Assembly: GCA_910592005.1 (NCBI GenBank)
Contig: CAJVPP010002725.1
Coordinates: forward strand, 1-13,719
Source: Funneliformis mosseae
Lineage: Eukaryota; Glomeromycota; Glomeromycetes; Glomerales; Glomeraceae
Direction of reading: 5' to 3'
Length of the DNA: 13,719 nt
Below, piece after piece: positions 1-7,474 of the stretch (positions within the stretch are counted from its first letter, which is position 1; every line of letters begins with the position of its first letter). Under the pieces are notes generated by a model. It did no database searches and was not told the DNA's origin. It saw nothing but the letters and a program-made list of their open reading frames with translations. Both the position numbers and the translations under genes were made by a program.

Positions 1-602
1 ATAGAGGGTACGATAGGGATGAAATGTGGTGCTTTCTTTCTTCCACGAAGTTGAGTGTCGCCAAAAGTTTTTAAAAATTTTTCGGTTATCATACGATTTA
101 ATTGAAACATTTCCTCGGGGGTTCGGGGTATCATATCATCGTTATCATGCCTAAAATTTACGCAAGTATTTTAAAATCATGATCTTTGATATGATGATGA
201 GCGTACAAGCATTTAAACACATTCATACCTTGCGTTATCTCCGGTCCATATAATAAAATCAAGCTTATTCTTCCAATTGTTTTCCAACCATTCAAACGTT
301 GCTTCTATCAGATTCATAGGAGAATCACAAACGGTCGCAGGAGCTCCCCAAGGACCAGATATACCCCGTTTCATATGCCTAGGTTTTTTTGCACTTTTAA
401 AGTGTTCATGACACCTAGATTTTGCGGTAACATTAGAAACGTAATGGGGATCCGGATGAAAATCCGTTATATGAAGAAACTTTCCATGAAGTTTAGGGGG
501 TATCGGTATCGGGATAGTTTCCGAGTCAAAGAGAGGAGATCCGAATAAAGATAACAGGAATAATAAAGGAATAACATATAATAATTTAGCAGATATCCAC
601 AT
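1..602 (-). CDS. PPN1: Endopolyphosphatase, N-terminal part (runs off the left edge)
   Basis: Seen: exon 1 is 602-229 and exon 2 is 150-1. They are joined across a 78-nt intron (228-151) with donor GTATGA and acceptor TTTTAG, splitting an Arg codon. About 174 residues are visible. Residues 5-23 form one hydrophobic segment, fitting a type II signal anchor. HITDFHPDPHY (residues 44-54; D47, H49) is metallophosphatase motif I. WTGDNAR (119-125; D122) is motif II, completed across the splice as GDNARHDND. Exon 2 continues with IPRTPEEMF and ends at IVPS, just where the family's GNND motif III would follow beyond the window. Known: Ppn1/Phm5 is a vacuolar membrane metallophosphoesterase that cleaves inside long polyphosphate chains. 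Inference: in a mycorrhizal fungus it would mobilise vacuolar polyphosphate. An in-frame stop in the intron means the unspliced frame is wrong. The family assignment is strong; the C-terminus is not visible. Confidence 0.9.
151..228 (-). other. Intron 1 of the endopolyphosphatase gene
   Basis: A 78-nt intron on the minus strand, with GTATGA at 228-223 and AG at 152-151. Splicing restores the conserved GDNARHDND segment and keeps the frame open to the window edge. Reading through gives a stop four codons later. Confidence 0.88.
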
Positions 603-683
603 ATTGAAATTTTTATTTTTAATTTATTTATTTATTTTTTTTTTTTTTCTTTCGGAGAAAAAATATCCATCGGAGTTTGAATA

Positions 684-691
684 TATTTATA
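684..691 (-). promoter_or_regulatory. TATA-box candidate for the endopolyphosphatase gene
   Basis: Read on the minus strand this is TATAAATA, about 82-89 bp upstream of the ATG at 602. The whole region is AT-rich, so chance matches are likely. Position and orientation fit a core promoter. Confidence 0.35.
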
Positions 692-828
692 ATATTTTTT
701 AATTTGTCAACTTTTTTTTAACTGGAACACGCCCCCTTAAATAACGGTACTAAAAGTGGCATGGCAACAATTAATAATACAGATGATTTTCGGTAACGGC
801 GTATTGGTAAATCATTTCGTCAACAGAC

Positions 829-834
829 CACGTG
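829..834. promoter_or_regulatory. CACGTG E-box upstream of the endopolyphosphatase gene
   Basis: A perfect palindromic CACGTG about 227 bp upstream of the start codon. In budding yeast this core is bound by the bHLH factor Pho4, and PPN1/PHM5 is a Pho4-regulated phosphate-starvation gene. Whether the same wiring operates here is inference. The site could also serve a rightward gene. Confidence 0.35.
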
Positions 835-842
835 ATGAAGGA

Positions 843-869
843 AAACAAAAGCGTGTTTCACTTTTGTTT
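843..869. repeat. 9-bp inverted repeat with 9-nt spacer
   Basis: AAACAAAAG at 843-851 is the exact reverse complement of CTTTTGTTT at 861-869. A direct duplication of GTTTCAC (855-861 and 866-872) overlaps it. It sits just upstream of the E-box as seen from the endopolyphosphatase gene, so it may be a protein-binding palindrome. Confidence 0.4.
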
Positions 870-1414
870 CACGAATTTTCGTCTTTGGAAACGTAAATAA
901 TATTTCATTGGATAAATAACCTTTTATTTATACGATAGGGGGTCGCGTGGTTTTCTTTGTAAAGAATTGTGTAATAAATATCGAAAAACACAACTCATCA
1001 TTGGATGACTGCGGATCATTTATCGTCTTATCAAATACCTAATCAGCTAGATCATAGATCTTTTAATTCATGAACCAATAATCCTCAAAGCACGAACCTG
1101 ATTACTTTGATGATACGCAATCAACGTATAATGATTGAAGCAAAAAAAAAAAAAAAATGTTAAGAGGAAATCCTTTTGTTTTAACTTAAAAAATCTATTA
1201 TGTTAATTTTTTAAATAACTAGTGTAATAAGATGATCTAACTAGTGAGAACTTTACGCCTAAATTATTAATTATTGCATGTTGATTAAAGTTCGGACATT
1301 GTCTAAACAACGAATTCTCTTATCCGATACATATTTGGCCAAATCTACTGACGATCATTCGAACAAAAAATTCTTTTTTTATTCATATGTACCTGTGCTT
1401 CGTAAGTAAAACAT

Positions 1415-1495
1415 ATGGCGTCTCGGAAATTCGAAAACCATACACCAACTTTGGTTAATCCTGTGCGACGCGATAAAGAGCTCTTTGAAAAGTAA
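1415..1495 (+). CDS. Candidate first exon of an unrecognised gene
   Basis: An ATG at 1415 opens a 26-codon frame with ordinary amino-acid composition (starts MASRKFENHT, ends RRDKELFEK). The frame ends in TAA at 1493-1495, which overlaps a good donor: GAAAA|GTAAGA with GT at 1492. If spliced, the exon is 1415-1491 and leaves two bases of a split codon. No downstream exon in matching phase was found with certainty; the next good + strand exon at 2208 is preceded by an in-frame stop and has its own ATG. It may be a real first exon with an unrecognised partner, a tiny ORF, or a gene remnant. No family recognised. Confidence 0.35.
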   Translation: MASRKFENHTPTLVNPVRRDKELFEK

Positions 1496-1499
1496 GAGA

Positions 1500-2207
1500 T
1501 TTCCCTTATAATAAAAAATTAACATAAACATGTGAAAAACTTTATTTTGAAGTTAGCATGATGTATGTCATTGTTACAACAAAAAAAAAGTTTAGGTGAT
1601 TTTAAAAAAACCGGTGATGTCATTGCAAAATAATTTCGCGTCGATGATGTAGTAATTGTCGAATTTTATTATGAAAGTTTCATTATTTACGTAACATAAA
1701 TATGTTGGATGCAAACTCCAAAGAGTTTTCACGATGATTATTATGAGGCTTCCACTTGCGGTTAATTAATCTGCATCTGGCAATTTTTATAATTATTAAT
1801 AAATAAATATTTATAACCTAGAATAGAAAATTCTATTATGATTAGCCGGAGACTCGGAGACTAAATAAAGATCGATATTATGTAATAACCATAATAGCCA
1901 AGCCATGAAACCCTTATACGAACGTTAACACCTTCTGACTTTACGAAAAAGTCAAAGATGTACACGTTAAATCAAAAATAAATAAACAGATCTAAATAAA
2001 TATAGGTGGTAATAATCATTTTAAAAATTTACAAGGAAGTTAATCCGTAAAACTTTGTTTAGAACCCGGGATGAATTTAAAATGGGAAAATATGATTTAA
2101 CCGATTCAGTTTGTTGAACTCATTTTGAACTTTAATGAACGATTTTGCATTGTTAAAGGTCAATTACTCTATGATTTTTCATGTCAACTTTCTAAAAAAT
2201 CCCGTTT
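1500..2207. other. Non-coding stretch, nothing recognised
   Basis: AT-rich sequence without a convincing frame or RNA gene. The only local structure noted is an 8-bp direct doublet, GGAGACTC followed by GGAGACTA, near 1847-1862. It is either intergenic or, if the 1415 exon is real, partly intron and 5' leader of the gene at 2208. Confidence 0.4.
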
Positions 2208-2488
2208 ATGACCATGGATCGCGAGAATAACCCGGCATTTTCTTCGGAAACTGACAATCAAGAACAATTATATCAAGTAAGTTTTACGAATATAATCGTT
2301 CGAAAATCTCGGAATTTTTTTTTTTTTTTTTTTAAAAAAAATTACAGAGAATTTCGGAGAAAGGAAAAGGCGATATTGTTATAATAAATATGATTCACAT
2401 GATAAATTCTATATTGATTGAAGTAACTTCACAAGTTAAAAAAGCATATTCGGCTTCTTTAATATTTGGTCTACTGAAAACAAGGTAA
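2208..2488 (+). CDS. Small two-exon hypothetical gene, possibly truncated
   Basis: Seen: exon 1 is 2208-2276 (23 codons, starting MTMDRENNPAF; a second ATG at 2214 is an alternative start). It ends in the consensus donor CAA|GTAAGT. A 71-nt intron follows (2277-2347) with a long T tract and acceptor TTACAG. Exon 2 continues in phase 0 (RISEKGKGDIVIINMIH...) with no stop until TAA at 2486-2488, giving about 69 residues. The end overlaps another possible donor (AAG|GTAAAA, GT at 2485), so more exons may once have followed. Splice signals of this quality joining two open, compositionally normal frames make a real gene likely. Charged N-terminus, hydrophobic Ile-rich middle, no recognisable domain. 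The 155-bp insertion 70 bp downstream may have disrupted the rest of the gene. Confidence 0.5.
2277..2347 (+). other. Intron in the small hypothetical gene
   Basis: 71 nt, GTAAGT donor at 2277 and TTACAG acceptor ending at 2347, with a run of 18 T serving as polypyrimidine tract. Removing it keeps the frame open across both exons. Confidence 0.6.
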
Positions 2489-2531
2489 AAAAAAAAAATT
2501 TACATATCGTCCAATCAATCATATTCTGGTT

Positions 2532-2736
2532 CGGACGTTGTACAAACTTTTTTTTTACGTGCTATTAATAGTAAAGTAAAATTTTACAAAATTACAAATT
2601 ACAAATCGGAGAGTACAAAAAATTTCTATCTAGTTAAGAAAACAAAAATAAATCAAAATCAACCTTACCGTCCCAGACTAGCCTACCCTAGATTAAATTA
2701 GAATAGGCTCGCGGACGTTGTACAAACTTTTTTTTT
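2532..2736 (-). mobile_element. 155-bp insertion flanked by 25-bp direct repeats
   Basis: CGGACGTTGTACAAAC plus nine T occurs at 2532-2556 and again at 2712-2736. The 155 bp between (2557-2711) is unrelated to either. Long identical direct repeats around a short unique core are what target-primed retrotransposition leaves. Read on the minus strand the core ends in an A run that merges with the repeat, so a SINE-like or other short retro-inserted sequence is the natural reading. A hairpin with arms AGCCTA/TAGGCT (2680-2709) lies at the opposite end. No convincing Pol III A/B boxes were found. It may instead be a deletion product of a larger element. Confidence 0.5.
2680..2709. repeat. Hairpin at the end of the 155-bp insertion
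   Basis: Arms AGCCTA (2680-2685) and TAGGCT (2704-2709) are perfectly complementary, with an inner CTA/TAG pair. It sits just inside the second direct repeat. Confidence 0.45.
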
Positions 2737-2843
2737 TGAATTTAAAAACAAATATCAACTTTCCTATTTTATACACATACTTTAAATACGCAATAATTAT
2801 TCTTTCCAAACCTAATTGGTTTAAGTATCAAAAAATGTACTAA

Positions 2844-3033
2844 AAGTATTTTGAAATTCCTGTGCGTGAAGATAAATGAAAAATTGGAGAATGGACAAAA
2901 GAAGTTAGGTTTGAAAATGTTGATAACGAGAAAAAAATTCGTGATTGGTTTAGCGAAATATACATTTTACATCTCGATCAAATTCAATTAACTGAAATTG
3001 GAAATTCCCAATTTCAGACACAATATGCCTTAA
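2844..3033 (+). pseudogene. Coding-like fragment with one in-frame TGA
   Basis: The frame starting KYFEIPVREDK meets TGA at 2877-2879, then continues KIGEWTKEVRFENV and DNEKKIRDWFSEIY to QYALT before an A run near 3034. Its mix of charged and aromatic residues is protein-like and unlike the Lys/Asn/Ile/Phe noise of random AT-rich frames. TGA in place of TGG (Trp) would be a single transition. It may be the last exon of the small gene at 2208, but splice phases from the AG at 2484 do not fit this frame. No family recognised. More likely a dead exon than an active one. Confidence 0.4.
2992..3017. repeat. Perfect 10-bp inverted repeat
   Basis: CTGAAATTGG at 2992-3001 and CCAATTTCAG at 3008-3017 are exact reverse complements separated by 6 nt. 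They lie inside the coding-like fragment, near its 3' end. Confidence 0.5.
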
Positions 3034-3263
3034 CAAAAAAAAAAAAAAAAAGAATGAAAATACTATTTTTGTTTGAATCTAGAAATGTGGTTTGATACAT
3101 ATACATATACATATTTATATTTTATATTTAAAAAAAAAGTGACTTTTTACAAATAAGGAATCTATAATATTCTTGATTATTTTCCAATAATAAAGTGAAT
3201 TCTTTTGCTCTTTAAAGGAGAAGAATAAAGAATATTAACCCTTACAATAATGCAAATATTTAT

Positions 3264-3299
<36 letters not shown>

Positions 3300-3371
3300 A
3301 AGAGGAATATACTTTATATATATATTTCTAAACGAAATTTCTAAAAGGTAATTCGTTATGGACTTTTTATA
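3034..3371. other. Non-coding stretch with A30 homopolymer, 3' flank of the F-box gene
   Basis: No gene seen. It contains short TA-rich runs (near 3097-3125), and an uninterrupted run of 30 A at 3268-3297. On the minus strand this region is the 3' untranslated side of the F-box gene. No clear AATAAA was placed close to its stop. Confidence 0.4.
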
Positions 3372-5158
3372 TCACACTTTATCCCACACATCATCTAAAT
3401 CTCTTGGATTATCCATTACAGGCCTATAAACAAATAGGTAAAATAAAATAAATGTTAAAGAAAATTTTTCGGTATCAATATAATAATAAGAGTCGCATCC
3501 ACTTACCCAGAGTATGGTTCATCACAACTAATTGTATGTTGAATAATGGGTATAACGGTTTTTGCTTCTTTTAAAGCAGCAGTTATGACCCTTCCCTCAT
3601 ATGAATAAAAATCTTCCAATAATAATTTTTTTAAAGATTTTCTCTCATTGGCATAATTTATCAGAACCTTTAATAAATTTTCATCTATAATTTCTGGTCT
3701 ATATACGGCTAAAATCTGAAATGAGGCTGGACATGCTTTTAAAAAGAAATCCAAAATATATGGAGTAATTGACATATAAAACCCAAAGTATAAAAGAGAT
3801 TTTGGAAATGATTTTGCGAATTGATGTAAATTCTCAGTTGTAGCAAAAGGAAATTCTGCTGAATTTATGTAAATGGAAAAATGTCGAAGATAAAGTGTTG
3901 ACGTTAATAAACCAGACACTGAAACAGGGATTTCTGGTGTTGCTAACGATAAAGATAAATGTGTTAGATTAGGACATTTTTGTCCAATAATCTCGACGAG
4001 TTCAGATGTGACATGAACACATGATAACGTCTCCAGGTTTACATTTGCCATCTCTAGGATTGCTCCTATAAGCGCTGATACATCCACCCGGTATTTGTCT
4101 TCTTGATAATGTAAATGCTTAAGGTGAATAGGTTCTGGTAGTTCTACATTCTTGATGGGTTCTTCATCACCCGGGTGAATACTAATAATTTGTAAGGTTT
4201 CTAATTTTCTTAAAATTGGTAGGATTGGTAATAAAAGACGAAATTGATACTGATACAGGTCATGAAGTCTTAGATATGTTAAAGAATGTGCTTGAACTGG
4301 TAACGCTTTAAAAATTGTAGCTGAAGCTGTAGGATTCCAGAATTCTAACATTACGAGATCACGTAAATTGTGTTGCGTTTGAATTAATTTCGAGATACTT
4401 TTCGCAATTTGTTGAAGTTTCAAATCTTGTTCAGAGATATTTGTGATATTAATATAAATATGTTGAATGTTACGAGAGCAATTGGTCATAAAATCAAAAA
4501 GATTTGAAATGATTTCGGACGATTTATCTTCTTGTTCAGACCATCCCGAATAATCAAACTGAAATTTTTCAAGCTTAGATAAAGCTCGATTCGCTTCGTC
4601 AAATGATATAATGTCCGCGATAAGCGAATCGTCATCTTCATCAAAGTGCACGATGTCTAAATCCCTTATCCCTTTGCTACGACTAAATAAAAGGTTTCCA
4701 AGAATCGTTTGAACAAAGTTGGTATATGGATAAATATCTAAATCTCGTCCTTCGAGGTAACTTGACCACGATTTAACCCTGGTGGAAAGCCATGACATAA
4801 TAGCACCCGTGAAATGAGCAGATTCAAAACTTTGTAAATATTTCGGATAATCAAAAAGTGGCGATATAGATTCAGGAAGTTCTAATCCTTCATCAATCAA
4901 AATTTGTCTTTCATCTTCTGGCAAACATGCGATATAAATTTGAACTATATTTGCCGCCAATTCACCAAATCCATGATATTCAAAAGGGTGACTCCATAAT
5001 AAAGGTATTGAAAGACGACACCAAAGTCTATTGACAAATAAGCATTGAAAAAGAGTTGCGGGATCATTTTTAAAATGAATCAATACTTGTTCAAAACATT
5101 CAACCGACAAATTTCCTGGAAGCACAACTTTATCTCGTTGATTATTGAGATTATTCAT
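3372..5158 (-). CDS. F-box protein with LRR-like C-terminal region, two exons
   Basis: Seen: exon 1 is 5158-3507 and opens with an F-box at about residues 15-58 (NLSVECFEQVLIHF, then CLFVNRLWCRLSIPLLW). A long body follows with repeated leucine-spaced segments such as NLETLSCVHV and CPNLTHLSLSLA, resembling degenerate leucine-rich repeats. The frame stops at 3503, but that stop overlaps a consensus donor GTAAGT (3506-3501). An acceptor TTTATAG ends at 3424, giving an 83-nt intron. Exon 2 (3423-3372) adds GPVMDNPRDLDDVWDKV and a TGA. Total 567 residues. Known: F-box proteins bind Skp1 through the F-box and present substrates to SCF ubiquitin ligases. Such genes are strongly expanded in Rhizophagus. 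Inference: a substrate receptor of unknown target. The start is the first ATG, 14 residues before the F-box. Confidence 0.88.
3424..3506 (-). other. Intron in the F-box gene
   Basis: 83 nt on the minus strand with GTAAGT donor (3506-3501) and TATAG acceptor (ending 3424). Its removal replaces the immediate stop after residue Gly551 by a 16-residue acidic tail. Confidence 0.8.
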
Positions 5159-5711
5159 ATTTAGTTAAATTATCCTTTAATAATAATAAAGGAAAAAAAA
5201 AATAGAAATGGAAAAAAAATAAATTTTTTTTTTTTTGAAAAAGGGAAAATAGAAAAAAAAAAAAAAAAAAAAAAAAAAAGGAACAATTCATTAACAAAAA
5301 AAATGCTGCAATTTATCTTATTACGGAAACAGGATACGCAACTTGCAACCTGCACCTTACAGACAAAGTAATAAAGAACATTTACCAAAACTAGGTTGTG
5401 GGAACTTAGGTTTATCACGTGAAATGCGTCATTTGATGTATGACGTATGTTAAGCTCGCCTTTTTTTTTTTTTTTTCCCAAAAGGTTCAGAAATTTTTTT
5501 TTTGAATCATTCTAAAAATAGAATTTCAAATTCAATAACTGTATAAAACACGATTTGAAATGGGCAATCTATAAGGTTTTGCATAAATTTTATTAACAAA
5601 AAATATCTTTATTAATGATTCAAGTAAACAGTTATTTTAAACGAAAGATTTTCATGTAACCTATAGCTATATATGTAGTTCATATATAACTCTAAATTTT
5701 ATGCATAATAA
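5159..5711. other. Intergenic: F-box promoter and 3' end of the 160-residue gene
   Basis: No gene seen. An A27 run lies at 5253-5279, close to the F-box start on its upstream side. Farther upstream, CACGTG lies at 5416-5421, followed by an inverted pair of bZIP-like cores, TGCGTCA (5425-5431) and TGACGTA (5441-5447). On the minus strand two AATAAA hexamers (5613-5608 and 5594-5589), about 100-120 nt past the stop of the next gene, are candidate polyadenylation signals. A 103-codon open frame here is Phe/Lys homopolymer noise. Confidence 0.45.
5416..5447 (-). promoter_or_regulatory. CACGTG plus inverted TGACGTA/TGCGTCA cluster
   Basis: A perfect CACGTG (5416-5421) is followed within 4 bp by TGCGTCA and its near-inverse TGACGTA, 9 bp apart. 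These resemble bHLH and CREB/bZIP cores. They lie 258-289 bp upstream of the F-box start codon. Function is inference from motif content in otherwise AT-rich DNA. Confidence 0.3.
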
Positions 5712-6194
5712 TTATCGATAGGACCCATAAGCACTAGAGAAATTTCCTATCAACTCTTCGTCTTTGATTACTTGATCGATCAAAGAAGTCATATCCGTAT
5801 CGGACCAAGTTTCAGGAGGAGGAGGTAAATTAGAAGTCAATGATTCTTCAGATGAAACGGATTGTGGCGTAGATTGTTGCGTTAACCTTCGTAAAGTTAA
5901 AGTGAGACTTATTCTATCGTTTTGAGTATTAAATAATTGTCTCAAATTATTTGCATCCGAATTCATTGAAAGTGGTGAAGTTGGATTTGAAAAATTCTTG
6001 TCGATAGCTGAAAAGACCACATAAAATAATTTTGTTATATCTTGACCCGATGATTGTTGCAACATCGCATCTACTTGATCGTAAAGAGATTTTAACAAAG
6101 GATTGGACTCGATGTGAGTAAAATTTAAACGTGCGTTAAGATGTGTTGATGAATTGTTATTTTCATTGACTGGTACTGAAGTTAATCTTGCCAT
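5712..6194 (-). CDS. Hypothetical 160-residue protein, single exon
   Basis: A complete ATG-to-TAA frame with non-random composition; I do not recognise the family. No signal peptide or membrane segment is visible. The N-terminus is Asn/Ser-rich (residues 11-20). A central part (31-66) has the hydrophobic spacing of helices, LLKSLYDQVDAML then ITKLFYVVFSAID. Residues 95-105 are Leu/Thr/Arg-rich. A Ser/Pro linker with PPPP (124-127) leads to an acidic amphipathic segment, TDMTSLIDQVIKDEEL (133-148). This layout suits a small soluble regulatory or adaptor protein, but that is inference. A TATA box about 60 bp upstream and AATAAA sites downstream support a self-contained gene on the same strand as the F-box gene. 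Confidence 0.7.
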   Translation of the reverse strand: MARLTSVPVNENNNSSTHLNARLNFTHIESNPLLKSLYDQVDAMLQQSSGQDITKLFYVVFSAIDKNFSNPTSPLSMNSDANNLRQLFNTQNDRISLTLTLRRLTQQSTPQSVSSEESLTSNLPPPPETWSDTDMTSLIDQVIKDEELIGNFSSAYGSYR

Positions 6195-6252
6195 ATTGAA
6201 AGCAAGTAAAAGGCGAGAAATTTGTAATTTTGTATAGCGAAGTCAAAACGTG

Positions 6253-6262
6253 TTTTTATATA
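6253..6262 (-). promoter_or_regulatory. TATA box of the 160-residue gene
   Basis: Read on the minus strand this is TATATAAAAA, 59-68 bp upstream of the ATG at 6194, a usual place and orientation for a core promoter element. Confidence 0.45.
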
Positions 6263-6264
6263 AA

Positions 6265-7355
6265 TAAATTTTTAATAATGCTATTATTGTAAAACAATTA
6301 TTTATAACAAAAAAATAATGCCACATGATCCCATTAACAAACTAAAAAATATACTAAATATAGATTACCTTATGAAAAAAAACGATACAATAACGAACAT
6401 TGCATTATCAATGTAATAAAATCTTGAGAAGGGATGTTTCCACATATTTTCTATTTAAAGATAAATATTTGCCAAAATTGAAATCTTTTTTTTTTTATTG
6501 CATCATTATTACGATTATTGTTATGATCTTTGTTCAGTTATTATTATAGTAGGATAAATCGCTATCACAATTGCAAAAAATAATTGTTTGATTCTTTTCT
6601 GATAAGTTGGTTAATGTAAGAATTTAGGCTTGCATTAGTTCAATCAGTAATTTGATTCTATAATATACCGAACTTTGTATTCCGTAGTAAATACACCGAA
6701 TTTTTTAAGTATGGATTAAATTGAATTTATATTAATTTTTCGAGTTCTTCTTTAAGTAATACATGTATTTTTTACGATAGATGTTAAAGGAATTTTCATA
6801 TAAATTTTAATAATGAAGCATTGAATTTTTTTTTATTTGATACTAGTTGGGATTGGCGTTAATGGTTTAGATAAATCTAATCATGTGATTTTATTGGCTT
6901 ATGGGGGGATGAAATTATTTTTATACATGGTAATATAAATATCCAGTTACACGGCAATTTTTTTATTATATAGTATAGATATATAGATATATATTTTTGG
7001 CTAATGGTATTCAAACTTGCATCTAAAAATAAAAAAAATTAAAGTAAGATTTTACAATAGAAAAGGTTTAAGTATTTGGCTTTAAAAAGCTTTAAAAATA
7101 ATGAGATAAATGTTTCTTTATAAAAGTAATTAGGCTTCTTTAAAGTTAGTAATCTTTTAAATCATAAGGATCAGTTAAGAATCAGTTAACATTCTTACTT
7201 TAAGAATGCATTTTACTTTTATATATATTTATTTTTAAGTTATATTTTATCTTGATATATTAATTTTTATTAATCAATTAGTTAAAAGTCTTCAAATTTA
7301 CAAGTATTTAGATATAAAATTCTTATATTTTTTGATTTAAAATTTAATTTGTAAA
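6265..7355. other. AT-rich intergenic stretch, no gene
   Basis: About 1.1 kb up to the transposon, with no convincing gene on either strand. A short open piece on the + strand near 6847-6936 (GVNGLDKSNHVILLAYG) has protein-like composition but no recognisable family and no splice context. Runs such as TATAGATATATAGATATATA near 6970-6990 are simple repeats. Confidence 0.45.
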
Positions 7356-7357
7356 TA

Positions 7358-7379
7358 CAGTCCCTGGCGAAAAGAATGG
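7358..7379 (+). repeat. Left terminal inverted repeat of the Tc1-like element
   Basis: 22 bp beginning CAGTCCCTGGCG, directly after the TA dinucleotide. It matches the right terminus with three transition differences. Confidence 0.9.
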
Positions 7380-7474
7380 TGAAAATATTTTAATAGTATG
7401 TACAAACTTTATTTTAATGTATATTTTTTTTATTATTATAAGACCAATACTAATGACAACTTTTATATTATTAA

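Larger units (their letters stand above)
603..1414. other. Intergenic/promoter region, no gene seen
   Basis: This 0.8 kb lies between the leftward endopolyphosphatase start and the rightward candidate exon at 1415. It holds the TATA-like site, the CACGTG core, a CCCCT-containing patch near 730-740, a 9-bp inverted repeat AAACAAAAG/CTTTTGTTT (843-851 and 861-869), and a GGGGGTCGCG patch near 940-950. It is less AT-extreme than the right half of the window, which suits regulatory DNA. No coding frame of substance was found on either strand. Confidence 0.5.

Noticed and set aside
2208..2225. Joining the 1415-1491 exon to the exon at 2208
   Set aside because: An in-frame stop lies at 2193 with no acceptor after it, and the only AG inside the exon (2224-2225) gives the wrong phase.
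2557..2711. Pol III A and B boxes in the 155-bp insertion
   Set aside because: On the minus strand TAGGCTAGTCTGG and GGTTGATTTTG loosely resemble A and B boxes, but they are only about 21 bp apart and both carry indels against the consensus.
5170..5481. 103-codon open frame on the minus strand upstream of the F-box gene
   Set aside because: It consists largely of homopolymeric Lys and Phe from A/T runs, has no recognisable domain, and overlaps the F-box promoter. It is open by chance of composition.
6847..6936. Short + strand frame GVNGLDKSNHVILLAYG as a transposase fragment
   Set aside because: It is about 30 codons long, matches no family I can name with confidence, and lacks termini or neighbouring conserved blocks.
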